A stretch of DNA of 64,000 nt from Microglena sp. YARC (lineage: Eukaryota; Chlorophyta; Chlorophyceae; Chlamydomonadales; Chlamydomonadaceae), in NCBI GenBank assembly GCA_022414725.1, contig CM039462.1, positions 35,780,923-35,844,922 on the forward strand, in the 5' to 3' direction. The first letter of the stretch is position 1; every line of letters begins with the position of its first letter. This document shows, in pieces, positions 38,451 through 52,794 of the stretch. Under the pieces are notes generated by a model, which was not told the DNA's origin, did not search any database, and saw nothing but the letters and a program-made list of their open reading frames with translations. The translations under genes were made by a program, and so were the position numbers.

Positions 38451-41400
38451 CTGCAAGTGTACATGATGCAGGTGCATACATCAGATTGTACTGCAAGTGT
38501 ACATGATGCAGGTGCATACATCAGATTCTACTTCAAGTGTACATGAAGCATGTGCATAATGCAGTGCATGATGCAGGTGCAGACATCAGATTGTACTGCA
38601 AGTGTACATGATGCAGGTGCATGATGCAGAACATGATGCAGGTGCATACATCAGATTGTACTGCAAGTGTACATGATGCAGGTGCATACATCAGATTGTA
38701 CTGCAAGTGTAAATGATGCAGGTGCATACATCAGATTGTACTGCAAGTGTACATGATGCAGGTGCATACATCAGATTGTACTGCAAGTGTACATGATGCA
38801 GGTGCATACATCAGATTGTACTGCAAGTGTACGTGATGCAGGTGCATACATCAGATTGTACTGCAAGTGTACATGAAGCAGGTGCATCATGCAGTACATG
38901 ATGCAGGTGCATACATCAGATTGTACTGCAAGTGTACATGAAGCAGGTGCATGATGCAGTACATGATACAGGTGCATACATCAGATTGTACTGCAAGTGT
39001 ACATGATGCAGGTGCATACATCAGATTGTACTGCAAGTGTACATGATGCAGGTACATACATCAGATTGTACTGCAAGTGTACATGAAGCATGTGCATAAT
39101 GCAGTACATGATGCAGGTGCAGACATCAGATTGTAATGCAAGTGTACATGATGCAGGTGCATGATGCAGTACATGATGCAGGTGCATACATCAGATTGTA
39201 CTGCAAGTGTACATGATGCAGGTGCATACATCAGATTGTACTGCAAGTGTACATGATGCAGGTGCATACATCAGATTGTACTGCAAGTGTACATGATGCA
39301 GGTGCATACATCAGATTGTACTGCAATGTGTACATGATGCAGGTGCATACATCAGATTGTACTGCAAGTGTACATGATGCAGGTGCATACATCAGATTGT
39401 ACTTCAAGTGTACATGAAGCAGGTGCATAATGCAGTACATGATGCAGGTGCATACATCAGATTGTACTGCAAGTGTGCATGAAGCAGGTGCATGATGCAG
39501 TACATGATACAGGTGCATACATCAGATTGTACTGCAAGTGTACGTGATGCAGGTGCATACATCAGATTGTACTGCAAGTGTACATGATACAGGTGCATAC
39601 ATCAGATTGTACTTCAAGTGTACATGAAGCAGGTGCATAATGCAGTACATGATGCAGGTGCATACATCAGATTGTACTACAAGTGTACATGAAGCATGTG
39701 CATGATGCAGTTCATGATGCAGGTGCATACATCGGATTGTACTGCAAGTGTACATGATGCAGGTGCATACATCAGATTGTACTGCAAGTGTACATGATAC
39801 AGGTGCAAACATCAGATTGTACTGCTAGTGTACATGATGCAGGTGCATACATCAGATTGTACTTCAAGTGTACATGAAGCAGGTGCATAATGCAGTACAT
39901 GATGCAGGTGTATACATCAGATTGTACTGCTAGTGTACATGAAGCAGGTGCATGATGCAGTACATGATACAGGTGCATACATCAGATTGTACTGCAAGTG
40001 TACATGATGGAGTTACATACATCAGATTGTACTGCAAGTGTACATGATGCAGGTGCATACATCAGATTGTACTGCTAGTGTACATGATGCAGGTGCATAC
40101 ATCAGATTGTACTGCAAGTGTACATGATGCAGGTGCATACATCAGATTGTACTGCAAGTGCACATGATGCAGGTGCATACATCAGATTGTACTTCAAGTG
40201 TACATGATGCAGGTGCATACACCAGATTGTACTGCAAGTGTACATGATGCAGGTGCATACATCAGATTGTACTGCAAGTGTACATGATGCAGGTGCATAC
40301 ATCAGATTGTACTTCAAGTGTACATGAAGCAGGTGCATAATGCAGTACATGATGCAGGTGCATACATCAGATTGTGCTGCAAGTGTACATGAAGCAGGTG
40401 CAAGATGCAGTACATGATACAGGTGCATACATCAGATTGTACTGCAAGTGTACATGATGCAGGTGCATACATCAGATTGTACTGCAAGTGTACATGATAC
40501 AGGTGCATGCATCAGATTGTACTGCAAGTGTACATGATGCAGGTGCATACATCAGATTGTACTGCAAGTGTACATGATGCAGGTGCATAATGCAGTACAT
40601 GATGCAGTTGCATACATCAGATTGTACTGCAAGTGTACATGATGCAGGTGCATACATCAGATTGTACTGCTAGTGTACATGATGCAGGTGCATACATCAG
40701 ATTGTACTGCAAGTGTACATGATGCAGGTGCATACATCAGATTTTACTGCAAGTTCACATGATGCAGGTGCATACATCAGATTGTACTTCAAGTGTACAT
40801 GAAGCAGGTGCATAATGCAGTACATGATGCAGGTGCATAATGCAGTACATGATGCAGGTGCAAACATCAGATTGTACTGCAAGTGTACATGATGCAAGTG
40901 CATACATCAGATTGTACTGCAAGTGTACATGATGCAGGTGCATCATGCAGTACATGATGCAGGTGCATACACCAGATTGTACTGCAAGTGTACATGAAGC
41001 AGGTGCATTATGCAGTACATGATGAAGGTGCATACATCAGATTGTACTGCAAGTGTACATGATGCAGGTGCATGATGCAGTACATGATACAGGTGCATAC
41101 ATCAGGTTGTACTGCTAGTGTATATGATGCAGGTGCATACATCAGATTGTATTTCAAGTGCACATGAAGCAGGTGCATACATCAGATTCTACTTCAAGTG
41201 TACATGATGCAGGTGCATAATGCAGTACATGATGCAGGTGCATACACCAGATTGTACTGCAAGCGTACATGAAGCAGGTGCATTATGCAGTACATGATGA
41301 AGGTGCATACATCAGATTGTACTGCAAGTGTACATGATGCAGGTGCATGATGCAGTACATGATACAGGTGCATACATCAGGTTGTACTGCTAGTGTATAT

Positions 41401-44400
41401 GATGCAGGTGCATACATCAGATTGTATTTCAAGTGCACATGAAGCAGGTGCATACATCAGATTCTACTTCAAGTGTACATGAAGCAGGTGCATAATGCAG
41501 TACATGATGCAGGTGCATACATCGGATTGTACTGCAAGTGTACATGATGCAGGTGCATACATCAGATTGTATTGCAAGTGTACATGATGCAGGTGCATAC
41601 ATCAGATTGTGCTGCAAGTGTACATGATGCAGGTGCAGGATGCAGTACATGATACAGGTGCATACATCAGATTGTACTGCAAGTGTACATGAAGCAGGTG
41701 CAAGATGCAGTACATGATGCAGGTGCATACATCAGATTATACTGCAAGTGTACATGATGCAGGTGCATGATGCAGTACATGATACAGGTGCATACATCAG
41801 ATTGTACTGCTAGTGTATATGATGCAGGTGCATACATCAGATTGTACTGTAAGTGTACATGATGCAGGTGCATACATCAGATTCTACTTCAAGTGTACAT
41901 GAAGCAGGTGCATAATGCAGTACATGATGCAGGTGCATACATCAGATTGTAATGCAAGTGTACATGATGCAGGTGCATGATGCAGTACATGATGCAGGTG
42001 CATACATCAGATTGTACTGCAAGTGTACATGATGCAGGTGCATACATCAGATTGTACTGCAAGTGTACATGATGCAGGTGCATACATCAGATTGTACTGC
42101 AAGTGTACATGATGCAGGTGCATACATCAGATTGTACTGCAAGTGTACATGATGCAGGTGCATACATCAGATTGTACTGCAAGTGTACATGATGCAGGTG
42201 CATACATCAGATTGTACTTCAGTGTACATGATGCAGGTGCATAATGCAGTACATGATGCAGGTGCATACATCAGATTGTACTGCAAGTGTACATGAAGCA
42301 GGTGCATGATGCAGTACATGATACAGGTGCATACATCAGATTGTACTGCAAGTGTACATGATGCAGGTGCATACATCAGATTGTACTGCAAGTGTACATG
42401 ATGCAGGTGCATACATCAGATTGTACTTCAAGTGTACATGATGCAGGTGCATCACATGATGCAGGTGCATACATCAGATTGTACTGCAAGTGTACATGAT
42501 GCATCAGTACATGATGCACATACATCAGATTGTACTGCAAGTGTACATGATGCAGGTGCATACATCAGATTGTACTGCAAGTGTACATGATGCAGGTGCA
42601 TACATCAGATTGTACTGCAAGTGTACATGATGCAGGTGCATACATCAGATTGTACTGCAAGTGTACATGATGCAGGTGCACAGGTGCACATCAGATTGTA
42701 CTGCAAGTGTACATGATGCAGGTGCATACATCAGATTGTACTGCAAGTGTACATGATGCAGGTGCATACATCAGATTGTACTGCAAGTGTACATGATGCA
42801 GGTGCATACATCAGATTGTACTGCAAGTGTACATGATGCAGGTGCATAAATCAGATTGTACTGCAAGTGTACATGATGCAGGTGCATACATCAGATTGTA
42901 CTGCAAGTGTACATGATGCAGGTGCATACATCAGATTGTACTGCAAGTGTACATGATGCAGGTGCATACATCAGATTGTACTGCAAGTGTACATGATGCA
43001 GGTGCATAATGCAGTACATGATGCAGGTGCATACATCAGATTGTACTGCAAGTGTACATGATGCAGGTGCATACATCAGATTGTACTGCAAGTGTACATG
43101 ATGCAGGTGCATACATCAGATTGTACTGCAAGTGTACATGATGCAGGTGCATACATCAGATTGTACTGCAAGTGTACATGATGCAGGTGCATACATCAGA
43201 TTGTACTGCAAGTGTACATGATGCAGGTGCATGCAGTACATGCAGGTGCATACATCAGATTGTACTGCAAGTGTACATGCATGATGCAGGATGCACACAT
43301 CAGATTGTACTGCAAGTGTACATGATGCAGGTGCATACATCAGATTGTACTGCAAGTGTACATGATGCAGCATCAGATTGTACTGCAAGTGTACATGATG
43401 CAGGTGCATACATCAGATTGTACTGCAAGTGTACATGATGCAGGTGCATACATCAGATTGTACTGCAAGTGTACATGATGCAGGTGCATACATCAGATTG
43501 TACTGCAAGTGTACATGATGCAGGTGCATACATCAGATTGTACTGCAAGTGTACATGATGCAGGTGCATACATCAGATTGTACTGCAAGTGTACATGATG
43601 CAGGTGCATACATCAGATTGTACTGCAAGTGTACATGATGCAGGTGCATACATCAGATTGTACTGCAAGTGTACATGATGCAGGTGCATACATCAGATTG
43701 TACTGCAAGTGTACATGATGCAGGTGCATAATGCAGTACATGATGCAGGTGCATACATCAGATTGTACTGCAAGTGTACATGATGCAGGTGCATACATCA
43801 GATTGTACTGCAAGTGTACATGATGCAGGTGCATACATCAGATTGTACTGCAAGTGTACATGATGCAGGTGCATACATCAGATTGTACTGCAAGTGTACA
43901 TGATGCAGGTGCATACATCAGATTGTACTGCAAGTGTACATGATGCAGGTGCATACATCAGATTGTACTGCAAGTGTACATGATGCAGGTGCATACATCA
44001 GATTGTACTGCAAGTGTACATGATGCAGGTGCATACATCAGATTGTACTGCAAGTGTACATGATGCAGGTGCATACATCAGATTGTACTGCAAGTGTACA
44101 TGATGCAGGTGCATACATCAGATTGTACTGCAAGTGTACATGATGCAGGTGCATACATCAGATTGTACTGCAAGTGTACATGATGCAGGTGCATACATCA
44201 GATTGTACTGCAAGTGTACATGATGCAGGTGCATACATCAGATTGTACTGCAAGTGTACATGATGCAGGTGCATACATCAGATTGTACTGCAAGTGTACA
44301 TGATGCAGGTGGCATACATCAGATTGTACTGCAAGTGTACATGATGCAGGTGCAGATGCAGGTGCATACATCAGATTGTACTGCAAGTGTACATGATGCA

Positions 44401-47400
44401 GGTGCATACATCAGATTGTACTGCAAGTGTACATGATGCAGGTGCATACATCAGATTGTACAAGTGTACATGATGCAGGTGCATACATCAGATTGTACTG
44501 CAAGTGTACATGATGCAGGTGCATACATCAGATTGTACTGCAAGTGTACATGATGCAGGTGCATACATCAGATTGTACTGCAAGTGTACATGATGCAGGT
44601 GCATACATCAGATTGTACTGCAAGTGTACATGATGCAGGTGCATACATCAGATTGTACTGCAAGTGTACATGATGCAGGTGCATACATCAGATTGTACTG
44701 CAAGTGTACATGATGCAGGTGCATACATCAGATTGTACTGCAAGTGTACATGATGCAGGTGCATACATCAGATTGTACTGCAAGTGTACATGATGCAGGT
44801 GCATACATCAGATTGTACTGCAAGTGTACATGATGCAGGTGCATACATCAGATTGTACTGCAAGTGTACATGATGCAGGTGCATACATCAGATTGTACTG
44901 CAAGTGTACATGATGCAGGTGCATACATCAGATTGTACTGCAAGTGTACATGATGCAGGTGCATACATCAGATTGTACTGCAAGTGTACATGATGCAGGT
45001 GCATACATCAGATTGTACTGCAAGTGTACATGATGCAGGTGCATGATGCAGGTGCATACATCAGATTGTACTGCAAGTGTACATGATGCAGGTGCATACA
45101 TCAGATTGTACTGCAAGTGTACATGATGCAGGTGCATACATCAGATTGTACTGCAAGTGTACATGAAGCAGGTGCATGATTGCAGTACATGATGCAGGTG
45201 CATACATCAGATTGTACTGCAAGTGTACATGATGCAGGTGCATACATCAGATTGTACTGCAAGTGTACATGATGCAGGTGCATACATCAGATTGTACTGC
45301 AAGTGTACATGATGCAGGTGCATACATCAGATTGTACTGCAAGTGTACATGATGCAGGTGCATACATCAGATTGTACTGCAAGTGTACATGATGCAGGTG
45401 CATACATCAGATTGTACTGCAAGTGTACATGATGCAGGTGCATACATCAGATTGTACTGCAAGTGTACATGATGCAGGTGCATACATCAGATTGTACTGC
45501 AAGTGTACATGATGCAGGTGCATAATGCAGTACATGATGCAGGTGCATACATCAGATTGTACTGCAAGTGTACATGATGCAGGTGCATACATCAGATTGT
45601 ACTGCAAGTGTACATGATGCAGGTGCATACATCAGATTGTACTGCAAGTGTACATGATGCAGGTGCATACATCAGATTGTACTGCAAGTGTACATGATGC
45701 AGGTGCATACATCAGATTGTACTGCAAGTGTACATGATGCAGGTGCATACATCAGATTGTACTGCAAGTGTACATGATGCAGGTGCATACATCAGATTGT
45801 ACTGCAAGTGTACATGATGCAGGTGCATACATCAGATTGTACTGCAAGTGTACATGATGCAGGTGCATACATCAGATTGTACTGCAAGTGTACATGATGC
45901 AGGTGCATATGCAGTACATGATGCAGGTGCATACATCAGATTGTACTGCAAGTGTACATGATGCAGGTGCATACATCAGATTGTACTGCAAGTGTACATG
46001 ATGCAGGTGCATACATCAGATTGTACTGCAAGTGTACATGATGCAGGTGCATGCAGTACATGATGCAGGTGCATACATCAGATTGTACTGCAAGTGTACA
46101 TGATGCAGGTGCATACATCAGATTGTACTGCAAGTGTACATGATGCAGGTGCATACATCAGATTGTACTGCAAGTGTACATGATGCAGGTGCATACATCA
46201 GATTGTACTGCAAGTGTACATGATGCAGGTGCATACATCAGATTGTACTGCAAGTGTACATGATGCAGGTGCATACATCAGATTGTACTGCAAGTGTACA
46301 TGATGCAGGTGCATACATCAGATTGTACTGCAAGTGTACATGATGCAGGTGCATACATCAGATTGTACTGCAAGTGTACATGATGCAGGTGCATACATCA
46401 GATTGTACTGCAAGTGTACATGATGCAGGTGCATAATGCAGTACATGATGCAGGTGCATACATCAGATTGTACTGCAAGTGTACATGATGCAGGTGCATA
46501 CATCAGATTGTACTGCACATGATGCAGGTGCATACATCAGATTGTACTGCAAGTGTACATGATGCAGGTGCATACATCAGATTGTACTGCAAGTGTACAT
46601 GATGCAGGTGCATACATCAGATTGTACTGCAAGTGTACATGATGCAGGTGCATACATCAGATTGTACTGCAAGTGTACATGATGCAGGTGCATACATCAG
46701 ATTGTACTGCAAGTGTACATGATGCAGGTGCATACATGATGCAGGTGCATACATCAGATTGTACTGCAAGTGTACATGAAGCAGGTGCATGATGCAGTAC
46801 ATGATACAGGTGCATACATCAGATTGTACTGCAAGTGTACATGATGCAGGTGCATACATCAGATTGTACTGCAAGTGTACATGATGCAGGTGCATACATC
46901 AGATTGTACTGCAAGTGTACATGATGCAGGTGCATACATCAGATTGTACTGCAAGTGTACATGATGCAGGTGCATACATCAGATTGTACTGCAAGTGTAC
47001 ATGATGCAGGTGCATACATCAGATTGTACTGCAAGTGTACATGATGCAGGTGCATACATCAGATTGTACTGCAAGTGTACATGATGCAGGTGCATACATC
47101 AGATTGTACTGCAAGTGTACATGATGCAGGTGCATACATCAGATTGTACTGCAAGTGTACATGATGCAGGTGCATGATGCAGTACATGATGCAGGTGCAT
47201 ACATCAGATTGTACTGCAAGTGTACATGATGCAGGTGCATACATCAGATTGTACTGCAAGTGTACATGATGCAGGTGCATACATCAGATTGTACTGCAAG
47301 TGTACATGATGCAGGTGCATAATGCAGTACATGATGCAGGTGCATACATCAGATTGTACTGCAAGTGTACATGATGCAGGTGCATACATCAGATTGTACT

Positions 47401-50400
47401 GCAAGTGTACATGATGCAGGTGCATACATCAGATTGTACTGCAAGTGTACATGATGCAGGTGCATACATCAGATTGTACTGCAAGTGTACATGATGCAGG
47501 TGCATGATGCAGTACATGATGCAGGTGCATACATCAGATTGTACTGCAAGTGTACATGATGCAGGTGCATACATCAGATTGTACTGCAAGTGTACATGAT
47601 GCAGGTGCATACATCAGATTGTACTGCAAGTGTACATGATGCAGGTGCATACATCAGATTGTACTGCAAGTGTACATGATGCAGGTGCATACATCAGATT
47701 GTACTGCAAGTGTACATGATGCAGGTGCATACATCAGATTGTACTGCAAGTGTACATGATGCAGGTGCATACATCAGATTGTACTGCAAGTGTACATGAT
47801 GCAGGTGCATACATCAGATTGTACTGCAAGTGTACATGATGCAGGTGCATACATCAGATTGTACTGCAAGTGTACATGATGCAGGTGCATACATCAGATT
47901 GTACTGCAAGTGTACATGATGCAGGTGCATACATCAGATTGTACTGCAAGTGTACATGATGCAGGTGCATACATCAGATTGTACTGCAAGTGTACATGAT
48001 GCAGGTGCATACATCAGATTGTACTGCAAGTGTACATGATGCAGGTGCATACATCAGATTGTACTGCAAGTGTACATGATGCAGGTGCATACATCAGATT
48101 GTACTGCAAGTGTACATGATGCAGGTGCATACATCAGATTGTACTGCAAGTGTACATGATGCAGGTGCAGTGCATACATCAGATTGTACTGCAAGTGTAC
48201 ATGATGCAGGTGCATGATGCAGTACATGATACAGGTGCATACATCAGATTGTACTGCAAGTGTACATGATGCAGGTGCATACATCAGATTGTACTGCAAG
48301 TGTACATGATGCAGGTGCATACATGCAGTACATGATGCAGGTGCATACATCAGATTGTACTGCAAGTGTACATGATGCAGGTGCATACATCAGATTGTAC
48401 TGCAAGTGTACATGATGCAGGTGCATACATCAGATTGTACTGCAAGTGTACATGATGCAGGTGCATAATGCAGTACATGATGCAGGTGCATACATCAGAT
48501 TGTACTGCAAGTGTACATGATGCATGGTGATGCATACATCAGATTGTACTGCAAGTGTACATGATGCAGGTGCATACATCAGATTGTACTGCAAGTGTAC
48601 ATGATGCAGGTGCATACATCAGATTGTACTGCAAGTGTACATGATGCAGGTGCATACATCAGATTGTACTGCAAGTGTACATGATGCAGGTGCATACATC
48701 AGATTGTACTGCAAGTGTACATGATGCAGGTGCATACATCAGATTGTACTGCAAGTGTACATGATGCAGGTGCATACATCAGATTGTACTGCAAGTGTAC
48801 ATGATGCAGGTGCATACATCAGATTGTACTGCAAGTGTACATGATGCAGGTGCATACATCAGATTGTACTGCAAGTGTACATGATGCAGGTGCATACATC
48901 AGATTGTACTGCAAGTGTACATGATGCAGGTGCATACATCAGATTGTACTGCAAGTGTACATGATGCAGGTGCATACATCAGATTGTACTGCAAGTGTAC
49001 ATGATGCAGGTGCATGCATACATCAGATTGTACTGCAAGTGTACATGATGCAGGTGCATACATCAGATTGTACTGCAAGTGTACATGATGCAGGTGCATA
49101 CATCAGATTGTACTGCAAGTGTACATGATGCAGGTGCATACATCAGATTGTACAAGTACATGATGCAGGTGCATACATCAGATTGTACTGCAAGTGTACA
49201 TGATGCAGGTGCATACATCAGATTGTACTGCAAGTGTACATGATGCAGGTGCATACATCAGATTGTACTGCAAGTGTACATGATGCAGGTGCATACATGC
49301 AGGTGCATACATCAGATTGTACTGCAAGTGTACATGATGCAGGTGCATATTGCAGTACATGATGCAGGTGCATACATCAGATTGTACTGCAAGTGTACAT
49401 GATGCAGGTGCATACATCAGATTGTACTGCAAGTGTACATGATGCAGGTGCATACATCAGATTGTACTGCAAGTGTACATGATGCAGGTGCATACATCAG
49501 ATTGTACTGCAAGTGTACATGATGCAGGTGCATTTGTACTGCATGATGCAGGTGCATACATCAGATTGTACTGCAAGTGTACATGATGCAGGTGCATGAT
49601 GCAGTACATGATGCAGGTGCATACATCAGATTGTACTGCAAGTGTACATGATGCAGGTGCATACATCAGATTGTAATGCAAGTGTACATGATGCAGGTGC
49701 ATATTGCAGTACATGATGCAGGTGCATACATCAGATTGTACTGCAAGTGTACATGATGCAGGTGCATACATCAGATTGTACAGTGTACATGATGCAGGTG
49801 CATACATCAGATTGTACTGCAAGTGTACATGATGCAGGTGCATACATCAGATTGTACTGCAAGTGTAAATGATGCAGGTGCATACATCATATTGTACTGC
49901 AAGTGTACATGATGCAGGTGCATACATCAGATTGTACTGCAAGTGTACATGATGCAGGTGCATACATCAGATTGTAATGCAAGTGTAAATGATGTAGGTG
50001 CATACATCAGATTGTACTACAAGTGTACATGAAGCAGGTGCATAATGCAGTACATGATGCAGGTGCATACATCAGATTGTTCTGCAAGTGTACATGATGC
50101 TGGTGCATGATGCAGTACATGATGCAGGTACATACATCAGATTGTACTGCAAGTGTACATGATGCAGGTGCATACATCAGATTGTACTGCAAGTGTACAT
50201 GATGCAGGTGCATACATCAGATTGTACTGCAAGTGTACATGATGCAGGTGCATACATCAGATTGTACTGCAAGTGTACATGATGCAGGGGCATACATCAG
50301 ATTGTACTGCAAGTGTACATGATGCAGGTGCATACATCAGATTGTACTGCAAGTGTACATGAAGCAGGTTCATGATGCAGTACATGATGCAGGTGCATAC

Positions 50401-50591
50401 ATCAGATTGTACTGCAAGTGTACATGATGCAGGTGCATACATCAGATTGTACTGCAAGTGTATATGATGCAGGTGCATACATCAGATTGTACTGCAAGTG
50501 TACATGATGCAGGTGCATACATCAGATTGTACTTCAAGTGTACATGAAGCAGGTGCATAATGCAGTACATGATGCAGGTGCATACATCAGA
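38451..50591 (+). repeat. 12-kb minisatellite of 40-bp units (about 300 copies), left part
   Basis: The unit combines 'gtgcatacatcagattgtac' and 'tgcaagtgtacatgatgcag'. A short ~25-bp variant ('gtgcataatgcagtacatga' plus a few bases) is interspersed. In the minus sense each unit carries 'tacacttgcag', identical to the acceptor of the adjoining exon. Units at both ends (38.5-42.4 kb and 49.85-50.59 kb) are heterogeneous; the interior is almost uniform. The array resumes after the inserted element at 63980. Confidence 0.95.
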
Positions 50592-50595
50592 TTGT
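50592..50595 (+). other. Target-site duplication (left), TTGT
   Basis: The 40-bp unit reads ...cagattgtactgc. TTGT occurs before the element and again at 63980-63983, and removal of the element plus one TTGT restores the unit exactly. Confidence 0.8.
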
Positions 50596-50624
50596 AATGG
50601 GCGTTCCTGCTTCCGAACGGATTT
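50596..50624 (+). repeat. Left terminal inverted repeat
   Basis: 29 bp, identical to the reverse complement of 63951-63979. Confidence 0.9.
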
Positions 50625-50634
50625 TTTATTGTAC

Positions 50635-50750
50635 TGAAATCTTACGATAAATATTGTAAGATCGTTTTCGCAAATTAATTGATTTTGCTTTTGTGGTGTA
50701 TTTTACGAAAATATCTTACAATTTATTTTGTAAGATTGTTTTGTTGTATT
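50635..50750 (+). repeat. Left subterminal palindromes
   Basis: Two imperfect palindromes of 22-25 bp of the form CTTACRAT...ATYGTAAG occur near 50639-50663 and 50707-50735. The right end has the same type. They are candidate transposase-binding or hairpin sites. Confidence 0.65.
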
Positions 50751-50933
50751 CCGGAGAAAGAGACTATTCCCTTCAATTTCAATTGTAACATTGATTTGCT
50801 CGTTTGGAGAGAGAGAAATTTCCTTCGAAGTATTCCAATACAAAATCAATTGTAGAGGACAGTCAAGAGGAAGGTGAAAGCTGTTTACAAAGTCTTGAAC
50901 GCATTGCTCATAATTATTTATCTCACAACTCAC
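50703..50933 (-). CDS. Small unrecognised ORF near the left end
   Basis: A 76-codon open frame with mixed composition ('LPLDCPLQLILYW', 'INVTIEIEGNSLFL') in AT-rich sequence. I do not recognise it. It overlaps a subterminal palindrome and may be chance. Confidence 0.2.
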   Translation of the reverse strand: MSCEINNYEQCVQDFVNSFHLPLDCPLQLILYWNTSKEISLSPNEQINVTIEIEGNSLFLRNTTKQSYKINCKIFS

Positions 50934-51437
50934 AACTCAACAGTTCGAAAGTACAAACTTAGTACTTATGACTCCGAAATCTGTACTTATGTGTACCTCA
51001 CTTATGTATAACTCACAACTCAGAACTTATATGTACCTTATACAAGTCATAACTAATAACTCCTAACTCAGGACTTATTATTCATAATTTCATACCTCAT
51101 AGCCTCATTATGTACATAACACAAATTTATATCCTTAAATCTGCAAGCTGCCATCCTAGAATCCTGAAATCACTCAAAATGTGTGTTGGATAAGGCAAAC
51201 TAGTACACTCGTGCAAACTTGTGCACGGTGCTAATGTTGCACTGCTGCCAACAAGTCCATTGGTGATAACTTCTGCACTTGGTGCTGACAGGTCATGTGC
51301 TAAGTGACGCCATGGTGCTACCTGACACAAAACTGTCTACTCTAGATTGTGGGAACAGGCTATCACGTTGTAGAAAGAGGGCCAATGCTAACTTGTTGGG
51401 TAACAACAGCGCCTGTACAATCGCTGCACTAGAATCT
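50934..51437. other. Left part of the element, no gene
   Basis: An AT-rich stretch with repeated 'actcacaactca' and 'acttatgt' words. Nothing coding was recognised. Confidence 0.5.
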
Positions 51438-51556
51438 CCTCCTCCATGCCCCCATCCCATCTTCCTCCTCCTCCATCTCCTCCTCCTTAGCAATGTCTAC
51501 ATTGTCTCCATCCGATTGCACAGCCTCTGCCTTGGTGTCCTTCTCAATGGATTGGC
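51438..51556 (-). pseudogene. Inverted copy of the transposase-like gene's acidic C-terminal segment
   Basis: It is the reverse complement of 63429-63550 with a few changes. On the minus strand it encodes a version of 'EKDTKAEAVQSDGDN' and a Glu-rich run. Only this fragment is present. Confidence 0.75.
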
Positions 51557-52790
51557 AGCTTGACCCCTTTGCATGACTCCTTGCTGTGCATTGATTGCCA
51601 TGCCCAGCACCTTCTCTGGCAGCTTGACCCCTTTGCATGACTGGCAGCTTGACCCCTTTGCATGACCCCTTGATGTGCATTGATTGACCCCCTTGCCGGG
51701 CCCCCCTTGCTGCGCATGCATGAAAGACTGTTTTGATAAGTCGGAAAGGCTTTTGCTTCATGCCTTGCGCTTTCACCTCTTTTCATGCCTTGCGCTTTCA
51801 CCTCCTTTCATGCCTTGCGCAAATTGCCTTTCGCATCCTGGCCCTGCATGGTACCGAGTAGCACTAATTCTCGCACCCTTTGCGCAATGCATTTCACTGC
51901 TATGGGAATTCACTTCAGCTCTGTTCTCATGATCTGCTTTGCCTTTCGCTTTCTGCATCGCCTTGCTGCGCATCTGCATTAGCACCGGGTGGTTGTGAAT
52001 AACCCCCGAGTTGCTTCTAATTCTCGCACCCTTTGCGCAATGCATTTCACTGTCACTGTCCTGCCTAGCACCTTCTCTCGTGGATGCTGGGCAGATAGCC
52101 AGGAGCACTGGCGCTCGGAGCACTGGATAGGTCTGCCTACCTGCATGGCGGTTACCCGCCTGCACCTGCCAGACCAGACCAGGACACGCGCCGGGCCAGC
52201 ACCTGCGCCGGAGTACTGGCGAACAGCTCTGCACCGCGCCTGCACCTTCCTGAGGCCTACCTGCATGATGGTTACCCGCCTGCACCTGCGTCAGAGTTCT
52301 GGCGGACATTATTACATACCCATATGGCATGCATCCTTAGCTACCGTTCCAAGATTTCCATAGAGTCTGGTTTGGTTATGAATTGCATTGTAGTGGTAGA
52401 CTGCAATTGTAGCCCAGTCTTAGCTGCCTTGTGCCTGTGTTGACCAAGTTACTGCTTGCCAACAGGTTGCCTTGTTTATTGGTTAATCTTTGCCGGGAGT
52501 GTGGTTGGGTGTTTATGTTGTGATTGGTACTTTACACGACATTGACATATGGATCATGTACACCTGCAGTTCTTCTATTTACTGTGTTCTTGCCCACCTC
52601 GGCCACCTACCTATTTACTAGGTTTGTTTTAGTGGCCCATTACTGCAATAGGTAAAGCAAAGATGTGTAGTTGAGGCCTGCTTGACTTGCATAGCATGAC
52701 TGATGAAATGTCATAGCCCAGAAGAATTTAGCCCTTTTGCCTGTTCCGTCTAGGCATTCAGTGGATCAAGTTTTCTTTGACTGGTTTTAG
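51557..52790. repeat. Left interior with short tandem duplications
   Basis: 'agcttgacccctttgcatga' occurs about three times (51565-51690). 'catgccttgcgctttcacct' occurs twice near 51758-51810. 'attctcgcaccctttgcgca' occurs at 51868 and 52019. 'ggttacccgcctgcacctg' occurs at 52149 and 52271. No recognisable gene was seen. Confidence 0.6.
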
Positions 52791-52794
52791 GATT

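Noticed and set aside
38451..50591. CRISPR array
   Set aside because: Repeats are regular, but there are no unique spacers between them; the whole 40-bp unit is repeated and the context is eukaryotic.
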